Origin: Cyanophora paradoxa
Lineage: Eukaryota; Glaucocystophyceae; Cyanophorales; Cyanophoraceae
Direction: 5' to 3'
Length of the DNA: 64,000 nt
NCBI GenBank assembly: GCA_004431415.1
Contig: QPMI01000427.1
Span: 116,030-180,029 of the forward strand
Position 1 is the first letter of the stretch. Every line of letters starts with the position of its first letter. Shown piece after piece: positions 1-10,380 of the stretch. The notes beneath the pieces were generated by a model that saw only the letters and a program-made list of their open reading frames with translations, did not search any database and was not told the DNA's origin. The position numbers were made by a program, and so were the translations under genes.

Positions 1-248
1 CCGCGCCCTACCTAGCAACGGAAAAAGCGAGGGGGGGTAGGCCCTGGATCCAAGCATCCAGACCGATTAATTTCCAGAACCGACCTGCGGCCGTGAGTTT
101 CCGGGTCCCCTCCCCCGATTAATTCTTATCGCTAGACCGTATCGTTGGGTTAAAGTTGAAAAATTCGGAAAATAGCCCGGCACCTGCCGGTGCTCCAGGC
201 CAGTTAATCGCGATCGTGGCTTCCGAAGTTCCGGGAGAGGCGGGCGGG

Positions 249-397
249 CCGCGAAGCTGCAACTAACGCGAAGCCGAAAAGAAAGTGGGGGTACTGTGGG
301 CGGCCGTGCGCAGGCTGTACCCCGGAGGTAAGGGCGCGGCCCCGGCAGCGCGCTCCGGCGGAGAGAAACTGATCACGCCTTGCAGCGTAATCTATTA
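249..397. repeat. 149-bp terminal direct repeat, copy 1
   Basis: Begins CCGCGAAGCTGC and ends CAGCGTAATCTATTA. By reading, it matches 9138-9286 over the whole 149 bases without a difference I can see. It lies on the 3' side of the minus-strand DIRS-like element. Confidence 0.85.
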
Positions 398-1506
398 TCT
401 CTCCTTCTGCGCGCCAGCTGCCGGGCTCACGCGCCGCCTCCCTTAGGGCACTGCCGTATATCTATCCACGGCCGCGTCGGCCGCCGCGAGCGAGCGCTAA
501 TATTACTTGGCAAACTCCGGCTTGTCATTGCCGAGCGCTGGCTTGCGCCAGCGCTGCCGGGCGCTCACTCGTGCGGCCTCATTGGTTGACACAATAACAT
601 TTGCGCCTATCGCTTTCACTCACGGGATCGACGTCACGGCGCGCGTGCGCGCACGTGCACGATCCACGGGAATGGCGCGGGGGAGAAAAGAGAGGACGAC
701 GCCTCGTGATCAGGCTCAGCATAGGCGAGCCCCCGGGGCGAGTATCTCATCGCCCCGGTGTGCCGCTGCGCGGCCAGGAGGGAAAAGCGACCAGATCTTT
801 TTCCGGCACGGGGCAGGAGGGAAGAAACGGGGTGACCGTTCCCTCACTGCATGTTTCCCGGCCGGGGCTGGTCGGCCCTCCTGGCGCGCACTCAAGAAGC
901 ATACTATACGTCTACAATAATTGAGCAATGATGGATGATAGCCGGAGGTACGCTGTACCGCCCGGCCGGCCAGGCAGGTTACCCGGGCCAGCATCACACC
1001 TCTCGCTGTATACAGATAGACATAAATTGTCTGGCAGACGTATATATATGCCAGGCGGCCAGTCAATAGCACTCTGAATATTAATATGTATGTATATTTA
1101 TGCGTAGTTGGGCACGTATACGTATTTAGTTAGCAGTCGTACGCAATATACGTTTCACTGAGCTCGAGTGCGGCTCGGGCGCGAGATCTTGACCGGCCCA
1201 GTACTCAGTGACTCTAGCGAGTGGCTCTGGGCCTCGTGTGGTTTATCTATCGCAAGATCTACCCAAGTTTACGTATACACCTCAGGCAGCGAGAATTCAA
1301 ATGTGACGTGATCGAGTCGCCGTCAGCCCGGCGGCCAGAGATCTATAGCGCGAGTGCTAGCGCCGGGCACGGGCCCGAGTGCTACGCGAGCACCTATATG
1401 TACACTGCGATCCCGATCACGTGCGTATGTGCATGCTGTACTGTGGCGTACGTGCACATACAGCTGCAGTGGCCCGGTGGCCGTGGCTACGGGCTCGAGC
1501 TCGTGA
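398..1506. other. noncoding 3' segment of the DIRS-like element
   Basis: Between the recombinase gene and the 3' repeat. Short open frames exist on both strands, but none has a recognisable domain and their composition follows local GC bias. The stretch 1070-1160 is AT-rich and full of TATACGTA-like words. No copy of bases 1-248 was found here that would serve as a B1/B2 split repeat. Confidence 0.4.
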
Positions 1507-2616
1507 TCACAGGCGCGGGGCGCCGGCGCTGGCGGCGCGGCCGGCGCCGAGAGGTAAGGTCAGCCCGGCGCCGGCCGTCATGTAGGCACTGCCCCGGCCG
1601 GAGAGGACCACTGCGGCATCGACATACTGCTCGGCGGTGGTGCTGCGGTGGGACCAGCCGCCAAGGACACGGAGCTCGCGCGTCGTGGCGCCGCCAAGGG
1701 CTGCCAGGGTGGCACCCGTGCGGCGGAGTGTGTGGGACGTCCAGCTGCCCTGAGCGCCTGAGGCGGCCGCCACCTCCTTAATGAGCCCGTTGATGTAATC
1801 ATACGTCACGGGGAGGCCGTCCGCGCCGCGAAAGAGGAGGTCGGTGGACAACCGGACCGCGGGCGGGAATCGTGCCAGATAGGCCCGGACGGCGGGGGCG
1901 AAGTCCCACAGGCGGCTGCGGGGCTGCCCGGGGGGCCGCGGTGGCGGGTCCAGGACGCGCACGACACGTGCCGGCTTCAAGGCGCCAGGGTTGGTCTTCT
2001 CCCACGGGAAGGAGAAATCGAAACCCGGGGTGCCGATGAGCGCGACGACGTCGCAGTGGCGGAGGTGGAGGACCTGCTCGCTCCGAAGCAGGCAGGCGAT
2101 GCCGATCAATACCATCGCCACGTCGGCTAGGGCCGCTGCCACTGGCTTCGACGCCAGGGCGGGAGACCGCAGCCAGGCATCGAGCATCGACGACTCGAGG
2201 GGGGTAGCCTGCTGCGTCGTCTGCGGGTTCCGCTGCGCGGCCCCACGCAGGAAGAGGCGGGTCGTGGAGGGGGGCGGGGGCTCCAGGCCCCGTGCCGCCA
2301 GCTGCCAACGAATGCCCGAGAGGATCTTGGCAAGGTACGCTGCCTTCTTGCCCTCACTCTCCAGGTGGGCGGCAAAGGCAAGGAGCGAGTCCGACTCAAC
2401 AGGGTCGAGCTCGCCCCCGCAGAAGGCCAGGTACCAGCCCCACCAGACGTCGTACTTGGCACGGGTTGTGCCCTGGATGGAGGCCGCCTGGGTCGCCCGG
2501 GCACTCGCCAGCAGCGAACGGACGCGCTGTGAGGGGGGCGGCCGTGGCGGGGGCGCGCTCAGCTCCGGCCGTGCGGCGTGAGCCGTGCGGGCACCGGCTG
2601 CACCGCCGGCGCCCAC
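1507..2616 (-). CDS. tyrosine recombinase of DIRS-like element
   Basis: About 369 residues with the phage-integrase (tyrosine recombinase) fold signature. An N-terminal helical DNA-binding part (residues ~35-110) is followed by the catalytic part with LLRSEQVLHLRH (first Arg), SHTLRRTGA (HxxR box), LGGWSH (His/Trp) and the Tyr in TTAEQYVDA. It should integrate a circular DNA copy of the element by strand exchange, without a target duplication. The frame opens inside the end of the RT frame (overlap 2559-2616) and the first usable codon in this frame is GTG, so the true start or expression mode (frameshift, reinitiation) is uncertain. All catalytic residues I look for are present. Confidence 0.75.
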   Translation of the reverse strand: MGAGGAAGARTAHAARPELSAPPPRPPPSQRVRSLLASARATQAASIQGTTRAKYDVWWGWYLAFCGGELDPVESDSLLAFAAHLESEGKKAAYLAKILSGIRWQLAARGLEPPPPSTTRLFLRGAAQRNPQTTQQATPLESSMLDAWLRSPALASKPVAAALADVAMVLIGIACLLRSEQVLHLRHCDVVALIGTPGFDFSFPWEKTNPGALKPARVVRVLDPPPRPPGQPRSRLWDFAPAVRAYLARFPPAVRLSTDLLFRGADGLPVTYDYINGLIKEVAAASGAQGSWTSHTLRRTGATLAALGGATTRELRVLGGWSHRSTTAEQYVDAAVVLSGRGSAYMTAGAGLTLPLGAGRAASAGAPRL

Positions 2617-5600
2617 GGGTCGAGCTCGAGGCTGCGGGACGGGAGCGCTGCTGGCTGGCGCCCCAGTTGGGGCAGCAACTGCGCCAACGGTGGAGCCTGG
2701 GTCCGCACGCCCGGCGCTGGCAGTCCCAGGGTTGCGTCCTGGGCTGGCGATGGTCCGGAGACCGGTCGGCGGCGGCGATGGCGCGGGCGCCGGGAGGGCT
2801 GCGTGGTAGTAGCTGCCGGGGCCGTAGGGCCAGTAGCCGCCGACGGGGATGGGTGGGGGGGCGAAGTGCGGGGCGAAGAAGCGCCCTGCGGCCGGCCCAG
2901 CACCCAGTCAGCGTCGCTCGCGACGCAGAGGTACAGGGGCCACGGGGAGGCTCCTAGCCCGACCCCACCGGCCCCCCCGGTGCCCTCCGCAAAGAACAAG
3001 TCCCGCGGAAGGCGCCACTCTGCAGGGAGCGCCTGCAGGAACCAGCCTCGCTGGGACGCTGCAAGCTGCAGCGCCAGCCAGGAGGACGTGCCGGGCAGGT
3101 ACGGGACCAACCAGGCAGAGCCGCTGCCATGCGTGCAGAGCCAGGCGAGGAACTCGGAGCGCAGCCGTGCATCGACGGTGTACAGCGCAGGGGTGCGTGC
3201 GGATCCGTCAAACGGGGCGTCGTGCCGCGATGCCACGTGTACGTGCGGCCAGGTGGTCCCACCGCACCAGTGGCGAATGCGCCGCGCGAGGCCCCAGTGC
3301 AGCGTGGGTCGGCGAGTGCGTGAGCCGGCGTCCGCAAGGACGTTGCGTCGGCCGGCGATATGCAGCACATCCAGCGTGACGCCCGCTTGAGCACAAAGGC
3401 CGAAAAGGCGCAACGCGAGGTCCATCATTCCTTCCGACAGGCTTCCGCGAACCGCGGCTGCCACAGCCGAGGAATTATCGCAGCGCACGAGGATGTGCGA
3501 GCCGCGGACGAGGGGAAAGAGCTCGGCGGCGGCAATCACGACGGCCCTCAGTTCGCGCCAGCTGTTATCTTCGCCCCGGATGTCCTCTGGCCACGTGCCA
3601 AAGATCGAGCGGCAGGGGGCGGCGTCCAGCGAATCGGGGGACGCGCAGGGGCGCGCATCGAGCGCCGCGCAGTAACCCAGACCGGACGCATCGGTGAACA
3701 AGCGATACGCCTGTTCGGGTCGCCAAAGGGGCGCCGGGGGGGCAAGCGGCAGGTACTCTGCCAGCCAGCGGATTGCACGGCGGGCCAGAGCATTCAGCGG
3801 GACGACTGCCGCGCTGCCGGACCCAAGGGTCTCCGCCTGAGCGACCGCGTTCGTGAGCGGGCGAGCCACGAGCCGTGCACCCACTACGGCATGCCGGGCT
3901 GCATTCAGCGAGCCTGCAATACTCTGCAGGGTTCGCGCGGGGGCCGACGCCTTGCCCACGAGAGGCACAAGCACGCCGAGGAGCTTATCGAGCTTCTTGG
4001 GTGGGAGGAAGCACTCGCCGCGCCCGACGTCAATGCCGAGACCGAGGTAAATGAGCAGCCGGGTCGGCGCATCGACGTGTCCTTTATCCGAAAAGGTGAG
4101 GCGCAGGAGTGGGGCGAGCCACCGAAGGTGTTCGGACACCAGAAGCGCCTCCTCTAACGAGCGGCAGATGAAGAGGCCGTCGTCGAGGTACGTGCCCAGG
4201 AGGACCTTCAAGGCAGCCCAATACTTGGCGAAAGCCCGCATCACTTTCGTGAACACGTAACACGCGAGCGCGACGCCGAAGGGCAAGGCGTTGTAACGGA
4301 AAACGCGCGTGATGCCATTCAGGAAGGTCCAAGCAAAGACCAGCACGATGGCCGTGATGCGCGCCAGGGCAATGTGGTAATATCCCTTGCGCAGATCGTA
4401 CGCGAGGAGGTACAGATCGAGGCCTCGGAGGCTCCGAATGATGGCTAGGACGTCATCAAGCGTTTGATACCGAAAACGGCGGAGGTGAATGAACTCGTTG
4501 ATGCGCCGGGCATCGAGGCACCGACGGAAGCGATCCGCCCCCTTCTTGGGAACCGCGTGCAGCGCCGAGTAATGCGCGGGCGGCGGCCACATGGGGGGGT
4601 GTATTTCGTCAATCACCCCGATGGACTCGTCCTCGAGGACGTCCCGGTCAATGAATTCGCGTGCACTGGCACCGTCGACCTCAATGAAACACGAGGGGCG
4701 GTTGCGCTCGCAGAAAGGGGGAATGTCCTCCGGTGTTGCCGCGTTGGCTGGGTCCCAACGGGCGGTTGCCGGGGTGCCGGGGCGGAGCAGCGGAATTTTG
4801 AAGCCTTGTTCCAGCCAAAGCATCACGCGTGCCGGCACCTCGATGCCTGCTGCCCGGAAGCGGCGGCGCCACTCGGGGGCCGCCTCGCGCAGCTGCCCCG
4901 CCCTAAACGCGGCTTTGTGACGTGCAAAATCGTATGGGGGCTGGGGCCCATGTGCCTTAACAAGTGTCCGCAGGCGATCTAGCTCCGGGCCCCCGTCTGT
5001 CGGTGCACGCGGGCAGCGCTGTGGGGCTGCATGAGGGGAGAGGCTGATGAGGTCTACAAGGGGGAAACAATACTGCAGCTCGACGGCCCTGCCCGCCTCT
5101 AAGCGAGACAGCAGGAAAGTCGGCGGCGCGAGGCGAGGGCGTGTCGCCGGGGGTAGTGACAAGCCCGGCCGTCGGGACCGCGGGGCCAAGGCAGGGGAAA
5201 TGCTAGAACTACTCGTAGTAGCTCTGGCCTCCGTAATCCTGCTGGCCGCCGCCGTACCCGTGCACGTGGCCGCCCCGCTGGGCATGGCCCCCGTGGCCGG
5301 CGCCACCCTGGCCACCTCCCCGACCGCGCCCCCCTCGGCCTCCGCCGCCGCCGCCACGGCCGCCGTACTGCCCCGGGGCAGAGCCCTGCTGGGGGCCGAA
5401 GTACGGGGCCGGGGGGGGCGGTGCGAAGGGCTGGGCGAACGAGAACGGCTGCGGCGGCGGGCCGAGCATGGGGGCGAACTGTTGGGGGCCACCGAGGGGG
5501 ACGAACTGCTGCCGGAGCTGGCCCTGGCTGAAGAGTGCCTGGGAGACCACCCGCTCAATGGCGGCGGTAGTGGCAGCACCGACACCCCGCTGGCGCTGGC

Positions 5601-8573
5601 GCTTGGTGGGGAACGGGAACTGGTCCTCCTGCCCCGGCGCCGGTCTTGGGACGGTGGCAGGGGGGGCCGACTCGGGGGCCGTGGCGGAGGCCACGCCTGT
5701 GGAGCCGCCGGCCGCTGCCAGCACGCGCTTGTACTCGCCCCCCAGGGTGCCTGCCATGCGGGGGCCGGGGTTGGTTCACGCGGCCAGAGGGGGGGGGGCG
5801 TGCGTCCGCTATAGCTAGCTATAGCGTGCTCGCCCGCAGGGCGGAGTTGCCTACCCCACTCCTCCGGCGCCGCGCCAGGGGCGTGCGGTTTGAACTCGAG
5901 GTTCAGCGTGGTTGTGCCAGCGGTCGCCATGGCGCCCTCAACCCTCACGGCATCCTTGCTCGCAAGGAACTCCATGGATGCGGCGGCCAGGGGGCCATTG
6001 GTGGCGCCGTCCTTCGTGAGGTATACGAAATCGTGCATTGCCGGTGCGGGGCGCATCACGGCCGTGAGGACACGGCTGAAGCTTGCCGCCGCGCCGATCA
6101 TGCCGGCGGTGTTCGAGGCGGGGAAGCAGGTGCCCTTTTTGGTGTTCGCCGCTGTGGCGTCGGTCACCAGGGCCTTCATGCCGGACGTGGCATCAATCTC
6201 AATCGGGCGGCGCTGCAGCTCCGCGGCCCGCGAGTGCGTGGCCGCGAGATGATAGCACTGCTGTGCCTGGCTCAACGTGACGTGCTGAATCAGCTGCGTC
6301 CGGAAATCCTCCAGGTGCGCCCGCGTAACAAACTCTGGCGGCGCCGGCTGGGCAGGCCGCTCCTGCTGATCGTGCCGCAGGAGCTGAATGCCGGGCTCGT
6401 GGCGGGCCTCGCGCTCGCGCAGGGCGACATCGGCAGCCGCCAGCACGTCCAGCCCCTTGGCCAGCAGCAGCTCAGCGCTGGCCAACGCTCCGTTGGACAA
6501 GTCGAACGCGACTGAGTGGCCGATGAACGAGCCGTAGATCTGAGCCTGGCGGGCCAGATCGATCCGCTCCTCCGCCGAAGCGTCGGTCAGCTGGCTGAAA
6601 TCGCCGAGGAGGCCGTTGCAGGCGGCCCGATCGAGATAGATCGAACCTGCCTTGAGCTGCGGCACGGTGCCGCTGCCCTGAAGGCCGAAACCGGAGCCAG
6701 CGAGGAAGTGACGCGGACCGCCCATGCGCCATGGCTGGCGCTTGATGTTCTCATGAACACCACCATGTGCCGCGCCGATGAGCTTGGCGAAAGCGGGGTC
6801 CGTCTTCGCCGCAGCGTAGAGCTCGTGCTGCTGCGCCTGGGCGTGCCCCGCGGCGGGGGCCGCCGCTGGGCCGCCGGCGCCGCCCGCACCCTCAAACTCA
6901 TCGACCTCGTACATGTCCTCATCCGAGGGAGGCGGAGCCTGAACGGGCGAGGGTGGGCGGTCGGCCGAGGCGCGGGCTAACCGCGGTAAGCCAGGCGGGT
7001 GTGGCAAGCGTACCCCGGGGCCCTGGCTGGGGAAGATGGGGGGGTCCCGCCGGAACTGCAGGGGGGCCTGCCCCGTGGGATCTGGCTGAGAAATCGTCAT
7101 TGGCGCTGTCGCGACCGGTGGCGGTCGCTTGACATGGGCCACCGGGCCTACCTGCATGCGAGCACGCATCGCGGCCGCCGAGGCCCGAGCCTCTCGCATC
7201 GCGTTGCCGAGGCCACTCTCGACTGCACCGAGTCGAGGCTCCGGCTGCGGAAGCGGCGATGGGGCCTCAGCTGTCTGCCCCAGGGGAGGGGCGCAGCGGG
7301 GAATGCCTACCCCGCGAACCAGCCTGGTGCCGGAGCTGGCACCAGTGGCCCGGGCCGCGAAGCTAGAGCGGCCGAGGCCGGGCGCCGCAAGGCCCCCTGG
7401 GCCCGGGGCCAGCCGTGCCGAAGCGGCTCCGGAAATCGAGGGTCGGATGCGCGGGGCCATCCGCATCGGCGGCACCTGCTGCTGCTGCATATGCTGCTGC
7501 AGCTGCAACTGCTCCTGCGGGCCCTCGGCGCCCTGGCCGGAGCCAGTGCCCGAGCTAGCCGCCCGGGGGAAAGACGCCGGCGCCGCCTCGTGCAGCTCCT
7601 CGCCCAGAATCGCGGCCGCACGTGAAACCTCGAAGAGCAGGGTCATGTCGCCCCGCACCCCTCCGCTCACATCCGAATAGCTGCCGTTGGCCGCCATCAG
7701 AGCCGACGGAGAGAAAGCCAGCATATCCGCCGGCGTCACCACGCGGCCGCGGGCGAGTGTCTCCCGCGCAGCAAGGCCGAGGGGGGTCGTCGCGAAAGCG
7801 TAGAGGCTCTCCAGGGCGAGCTGGATATTGGCGTCGCTCAGACGCTCGCTGGCGAGCTGCTGGGCGCCGACGCCGGCGGCGTTCTGCGCGGCCCCGATGA
7901 GGAGCTCGAGAAACGCGCTCTCCACCGTCGTGTAATGCGGGGGCAGAATCTGCCACAGGTCGAAGAGAGACCGGACCCCGGCTGGGCGGGACTCCGCTGG
8001 CAGGAGTGCCAGGCCGAACCACTGTGTAACGCCCCGTAGGACGTTCACGACCGCCGTCGACGTCGGCTCGTCCCTGGCGACGTCCGCCAGCTGGGCGAGC
8101 CGGTGCACGGTCTGCTGCTGGCCGGGACCGCCGGCCGCCGGCGCCGGGCCGACTAGCACGCGGTAGTCCGTGCCGCAGGGGCTCAGCTCGCCGAACTCGA
8201 ACTCGAACGTAATCTGCTCCGCGCCGTGCCGGAGCGTGCCGGCGCGCGCGCCGGTCTTCCATGTGTACGTGTGGACGGCGCCGGCCTCACTGCAGCCGAC
8301 GAGCACGCAGTCAACGCCCTCGGGCAGCTTGCTCAGTGCGTTGGGCTCTTCATCGGCGCGCAGGCCGGTCGCGATCTGGCGAGGGCGGGCCGTCGCGTTC
8401 GCTCTTGAAAAAGGTTGCAAAACGAATAGAAGCACCTGATACAGGAGCTTGGCCGATACCGGCAGCTCAGGGTTCTCGGCTGTAACAGTGCCAAGTTCCT
8501 CTCTACGGTTCTCGCCGAACCACGCGACGACGTCGCCCTCTGCGACCGGCCAGAACAGTAAGGATCCTGTCAT
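2559..8573 (-). CDS. gag-like plus reverse transcriptase/RNase H polyprotein
   Basis: An open frame of 2,004 codons. The N-terminal ~900 residues are gag-like with no known domain. Residues ~920-1,140 are Pro/Arg/Ser-rich and probably noise, because another frame (5209-5757) looks better there. The reverse transcriptase follows: HALHAVPKKG-type fingers (here SALHAVPKKGADRFR), DLRKGYYHI, NALPFG and the catalytic YLDDGL. RNase H shows LFTDASGLGY, RCDNSSAVAA and AGRRNVLADAGSR. The last ~180 residues precede the recombinase gene. The protein copies the element's RNA into DNA. Gag and Pol may in fact be separate ORFs that happen to stay open together in this GC-rich sequence. Confidence 0.7.
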   Translation of the reverse strand: MTGSLLFWPVAEGDVVAWFGENRREELGTVTAENPELPVSAKLLYQVLLFVLQPFSRANATARPRQIATGLRADEEPNALSKLPEGVDCVLVGCSEAGAVHTYTWKTGARAGTLRHGAEQITFEFEFGELSPCGTDYRVLVGPAPAAGGPGQQQTVHRLAQLADVARDEPTSTAVVNVLRGVTQWFGLALLPAESRPAGVRSLFDLWQILPPHYTTVESAFLELLIGAAQNAAGVGAQQLASERLSDANIQLALESLYAFATTPLGLAARETLARGRVVTPADMLAFSPSALMAANGSYSDVSGGVRGDMTLLFEVSRAAAILGEELHEAAPASFPRAASSGTGSGQGAEGPQEQLQLQQHMQQQQVPPMRMAPRIRPSISGAASARLAPGPGGLAAPGLGRSSFAARATGASSGTRLVRGVGIPRCAPPLGQTAEAPSPLPQPEPRLGAVESGLGNAMREARASAAAMRARMQVGPVAHVKRPPPVATAPMTISQPDPTGQAPLQFRRDPPIFPSQGPGVRLPHPPGLPRLARASADRPPSPVQAPPPSDEDMYEVDEFEGAGGAGGPAAAPAAGHAQAQQHELYAAAKTDPAFAKLIGAAHGGVHENIKRQPWRMGGPRHFLAGSGFGLQGSGTVPQLKAGSIYLDRAACNGLLGDFSQLTDASAEERIDLARQAQIYGSFIGHSVAFDLSNGALASAELLLAKGLDVLAAADVALREREARHEPGIQLLRHDQQERPAQPAPPEFVTRAHLEDFRTQLIQHVTLSQAQQCYHLAATHSRAAELQRRPIEIDATSGMKALVTDATAANTKKGTCFPASNTAGMIGAAASFSRVLTAVMRPAPAMHDFVYLTKDGATNGPLAAASMEFLASKDAVRVEGAMATAGTTTLNLEFKPHAPGAAPEEWGRQLRPAGEHAIASYSGRTPPPLWPREPTPAPAWQAPWGASTSACWQRPAAPQAWPPPRPPSRPPLPPSQDRRRGRRTSSRSPPSASASGVSVLPLPPPLSGWSPRHSSARASSGSSSSPSVAPNSSPPCSARRRSRSRSPSPSHRPPRPRTSAPSRALPRGSTAAVAAAAEAEGGAVGEVARVAPATGAMPSGAATCTGTAAASRITEARATTSSSSISPALAPRSRRPGLSLPPATRPRLAPPTFLLSRLEAGRAVELQYCFPLVDLISLSPHAAPQRCPRAPTDGGPELDRLRTLVKAHGPQPPYDFARHKAAFRAGQLREAAPEWRRRFRAAGIEVPARVMLWLEQGFKIPLLRPGTPATARWDPANAATPEDIPPFCERNRPSCFIEVDGASAREFIDRDVLEDESIGVIDEIHPPMWPPPAHYSALHAVPKKGADRFRRCLDARRINEFIHLRRFRYQTLDDVLAIIRSLRGLDLYLLAYDLRKGYYHIALARITAIVLVFAWTFLNGITRVFRYNALPFGVALACYVFTKVMRAFAKYWAALKVLLGTYLDDGLFICRSLEEALLVSEHLRWLAPLLRLTFSDKGHVDAPTRLLIYLGLGIDVGRGECFLPPKKLDKLLGVLVPLVGKASAPARTLQSIAGSLNAARHAVVGARLVARPLTNAVAQAETLGSGSAAVVPLNALARRAIRWLAEYLPLAPPAPLWRPEQAYRLFTDASGLGYCAALDARPCASPDSLDAAPCRSIFGTWPEDIRGEDNSWRELRAVVIAAAELFPLVRGSHILVRCDNSSAVAAAVRGSLSEGMMDLALRLFGLCAQAGVTLDVLHIAGRRNVLADAGSRTRRPTLHWGLARRIRHWCGGTTWPHVHVASRHDAPFDGSARTPALYTVDARLRSEFLAWLCTHGSGSAWLVPYLPGTSSWLALQLAASQRGWFLQALPAEWRLPRDLFFAEGTGGAGGVGLGASPWPLYLCVASDADWVLGRPQGASSPRTSPPHPSPSAATGPTAPAATTTQPSRRPRHRRRRPVSGPSPAQDATLGLPAPGVRTQAPPLAQLLPQLGRQPAALPSRSLELDPWAPAVQPVPARLTPHGRS
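5209..5757 (-). CDS. Gly/Arg-rich gag C-terminus candidate
   Basis: A 182-codon frame inside the gag-pol region but in a different frame. It begins MAGTLGGEYKRVLAAAGG, continues with a Gln/Pro/Phe-rich stretch, and ends in a Gly/Arg-rich tail (GGRGGGGGGRGGRGRGG) with a Tyr-rich end. RGG-type tails bind RNA, which would suit a nucleocapsid role. The alternative frame over the same bases is a poorer, Ser/Arg/Pro-rich sequence. I infer that gag extends into this frame, by frameshift or as a separate ORF. No zinc knuckle is visible. Confidence 0.4.
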   Translation of the reverse strand: MAGTLGGEYKRVLAAAGGSTGVASATAPESAPPATVPRPAPGQEDQFPFPTKRQRQRGVGAATTAAIERVVSQALFSQGQLRQQFVPLGGPQQFAPMLGPPPQPFSFAQPFAPPPPAPYFGPQQGSAPGQYGGRGGGGGGRGGRGRGGGQGGAGHGGHAQRGGHVHGYGGGQQDYGGQSYYE

Positions 8574-9137
8574 ATGCGTGAGGATGTATGTGCGTGCAGC
8601 TCGTCTTGCTCTAGCCCACGTGAGCTACTACTCCGGAAGTGCGGCGCCGGGCACAGCCACGCGGCGGGGCGCCGAGCGAGCTCAGGCGTGCGAGTGTGGG
8701 ATGCTACGTGCCACACGATAATGTACTACGAGATTCAGACAAGACCACTACGGAGAGCTACCTGTGTACGCTAACTACGCCGGGCACCAGCCACGCGGCG
8801 AGCGCCGAGTATTCTCAGGCGCTGTGACTCTAATGTGGTATGGGAGCTACCTATGAAGCTATGAAGAAGGTTTATGGGAAGGGATGGTTGCCTAACTAGG
8901 CGCCTATGGAACGCTTGTACGGAAAGGCTGCAGCTGGCTGGCGCTAACTAGCTGCGCCAGTCAGCAGTGCGCGGCGCTGAGCGCAGGCGAGGCGCGGGAG
9001 CTGGATTGCCAAAGGCGGCCCCGCGCGCCCCCAACCGCACGCTCTTGCGATCACGCACCGTCGACAGGCCAGTGGAACGCCATTCGTTCACCCGACTCCC
9101 ACTAGCTACGTCTGTGATGCTGGCGATGGCTGCAGCT
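8574..9137. other. noncoding leader of the DIRS-like element
   Basis: Lies between the gag start codon and the 5' terminal repeat. Two diverged copies of a ~75-base word (around 8620-8700 and 8775-8830, each with GCCGGGCAC and CCACGCGGC) are visible. No credible coding frame. Confidence 0.35.
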
Positions 9138-9286
9138 CCGCGAAGCTGCAACTAACGCGAAGCCGAAAAGAAAGTGGGGGTACTGTGGGCGGCCGTGCGC
9201 AGGCTGTACCCCGGAGGTAAGGGCGCGGCCCCGGCAGCGCGCTCCGGCGGAGAGAAACTGATCACGCCTTGCAGCGTAATCTATTA
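9138..9286. repeat. 149-bp terminal direct repeat, copy 2
   Basis: Matches 249-397 base for base by reading. It is the 5' end of the minus-strand element. Immediately to the right begins the MITE-like repeat at GCATTAATTTGGGGG (9287), so this junction is the insertion boundary. Confidence 0.85.
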
Positions 9287-9892
9287 GCATTAATTTGGGG
9301 GCGCATTAATATCGAAGCGCTAAGCCGGTAGGGCTCCGGCCCGGGTCCTAAAACCGGGACCCGCGACCCGCGGGTCGGGTCGACCCCCTGACCCGTGACC
9401 CACGGGTCCGACCCGGGTCGCTGGGGGGGGTACCGGTTGCGCCGAAAAACCGCTACAAAAACACGTGTTCGCTTCCGACTGAGACATTTCTGTCAGCGGC
9501 GCCCCGAACTCGGTCGGCAGCCAGTTGAGCGGCGCGGTCTTAGTCTTGTGGTTGCTCGGTAAGCTCCATAGCTATCGTGTGCATCATCCTCGTCGGCCCC
9601 CGTACTTTCTCTGGCGCAGCTCCGGTCGACGGCGTTTTGTGTGCCAGGTGCGACGCAGCCTTCGTCCTCCTGAATCACTGGATTGATGTGAGGGCTATAG
9701 CTAATGGCGTGCGCTCTTCGCCTCCCGCTGCGCGTTCCCGTGCAGGTCGACGCGTACGTCGCGCAGCGGCCGCGCCGCTGATCATGATCGGACCGCTAGG
9801 GCGGCTAGAACATGCATGCAACGTTGGAGCATTGCCGCAGGATGCTCTTCCATGTGTCCAGCGAAGGGCGGCTCTCCATTGCCGGCCGCCGA

Positions 9893-10380
9893 GCGAAGGT
9901 GCGGCGCCGGTGGCCGCGCCCCGCGGGAGTCTTGCCACGTGCGCCCTCCCTGTTGACTCTACGCTCTTTGTAGCCACACTACGCTCCCGCGGCGCACCGC
10001 GGGCGGCGAGCGCGCCTCCTCGAAGCGCGCCGCGTTGTAACCGAGGCCAGGCTGGACTAGTACTACGGCTGAGCCAAGGTGCGGCGGCCGCGGGGCGGGG
10101 GCGCGGGCGCCGCGCGCGCTTCCGCGCGCTTTGAGCTGATGTATTCTCCCTCGCAGCGGGCGCTGGCGGCCCGACGCGCCGCGAGCGGCGAGCGCGCCTC
10201 GTCGTAACCGAGACCAGGCTGTACTGCGGCCGAGCCAAGGTGCGGCGGCCGCGGGGCGGGGGCGGGGGCGCCGCGCGTGCTGCCGCGCACTTCAGGCCGA
10301 TGTAATCTCCTTCGCAGGGGGCGCTCGCGGCCCGACGCGCCGCGGGCGGTGAATGCGCCTCGCCGTAGCCAGATGCCCCC
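9893..10380. repeat. ~157-bp GC-rich tandem units inside the hAT-like element
   Basis: The word GAGCCAAGGTGCGGCGGCCGCGG occurs with its start near 10,072 and again near 10,229, a 157-base period. A diverged relative begins near 9893. Each unit also contains a CCGACGCGCCGCG-like word and a GATGTA(T/A)TCTCC word. Long open frames across this array exist on both strands but follow the repeat and GC bias, so I do not call them genes. Confidence 0.6.

Larger units (their letters stand above)
249..9286 (-). mobile_element. DIRS-like tyrosine-recombinase retrotransposon
   Basis: A retroelement read on the minus strand. It encodes a gag-like region, reverse transcriptase plus RNase H, and a tyrosine recombinase instead of a DDE integrase, which is the DIRS/Ngaro plan. 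It is bounded by 149-bp direct repeats (249-397 and 9138-9286). The right edge abuts a MITE-like repeat at 9287, apparently interrupting it. The extra B repeats that make Ngaro-type split direct repeats could not be found next to the 249 copy; they may lie left of the window or the element may be of another DIRS subgroup. The reading frames are long and mostly open, so the copy looks fairly young. Confidence 0.75.

Noticed and set aside
1-1506. Split direct repeats (B1/B2) of a Ngaro element
   Set aside because: I compared 1-248 with 398-1506 by eye and found no shared block long enough to claim.
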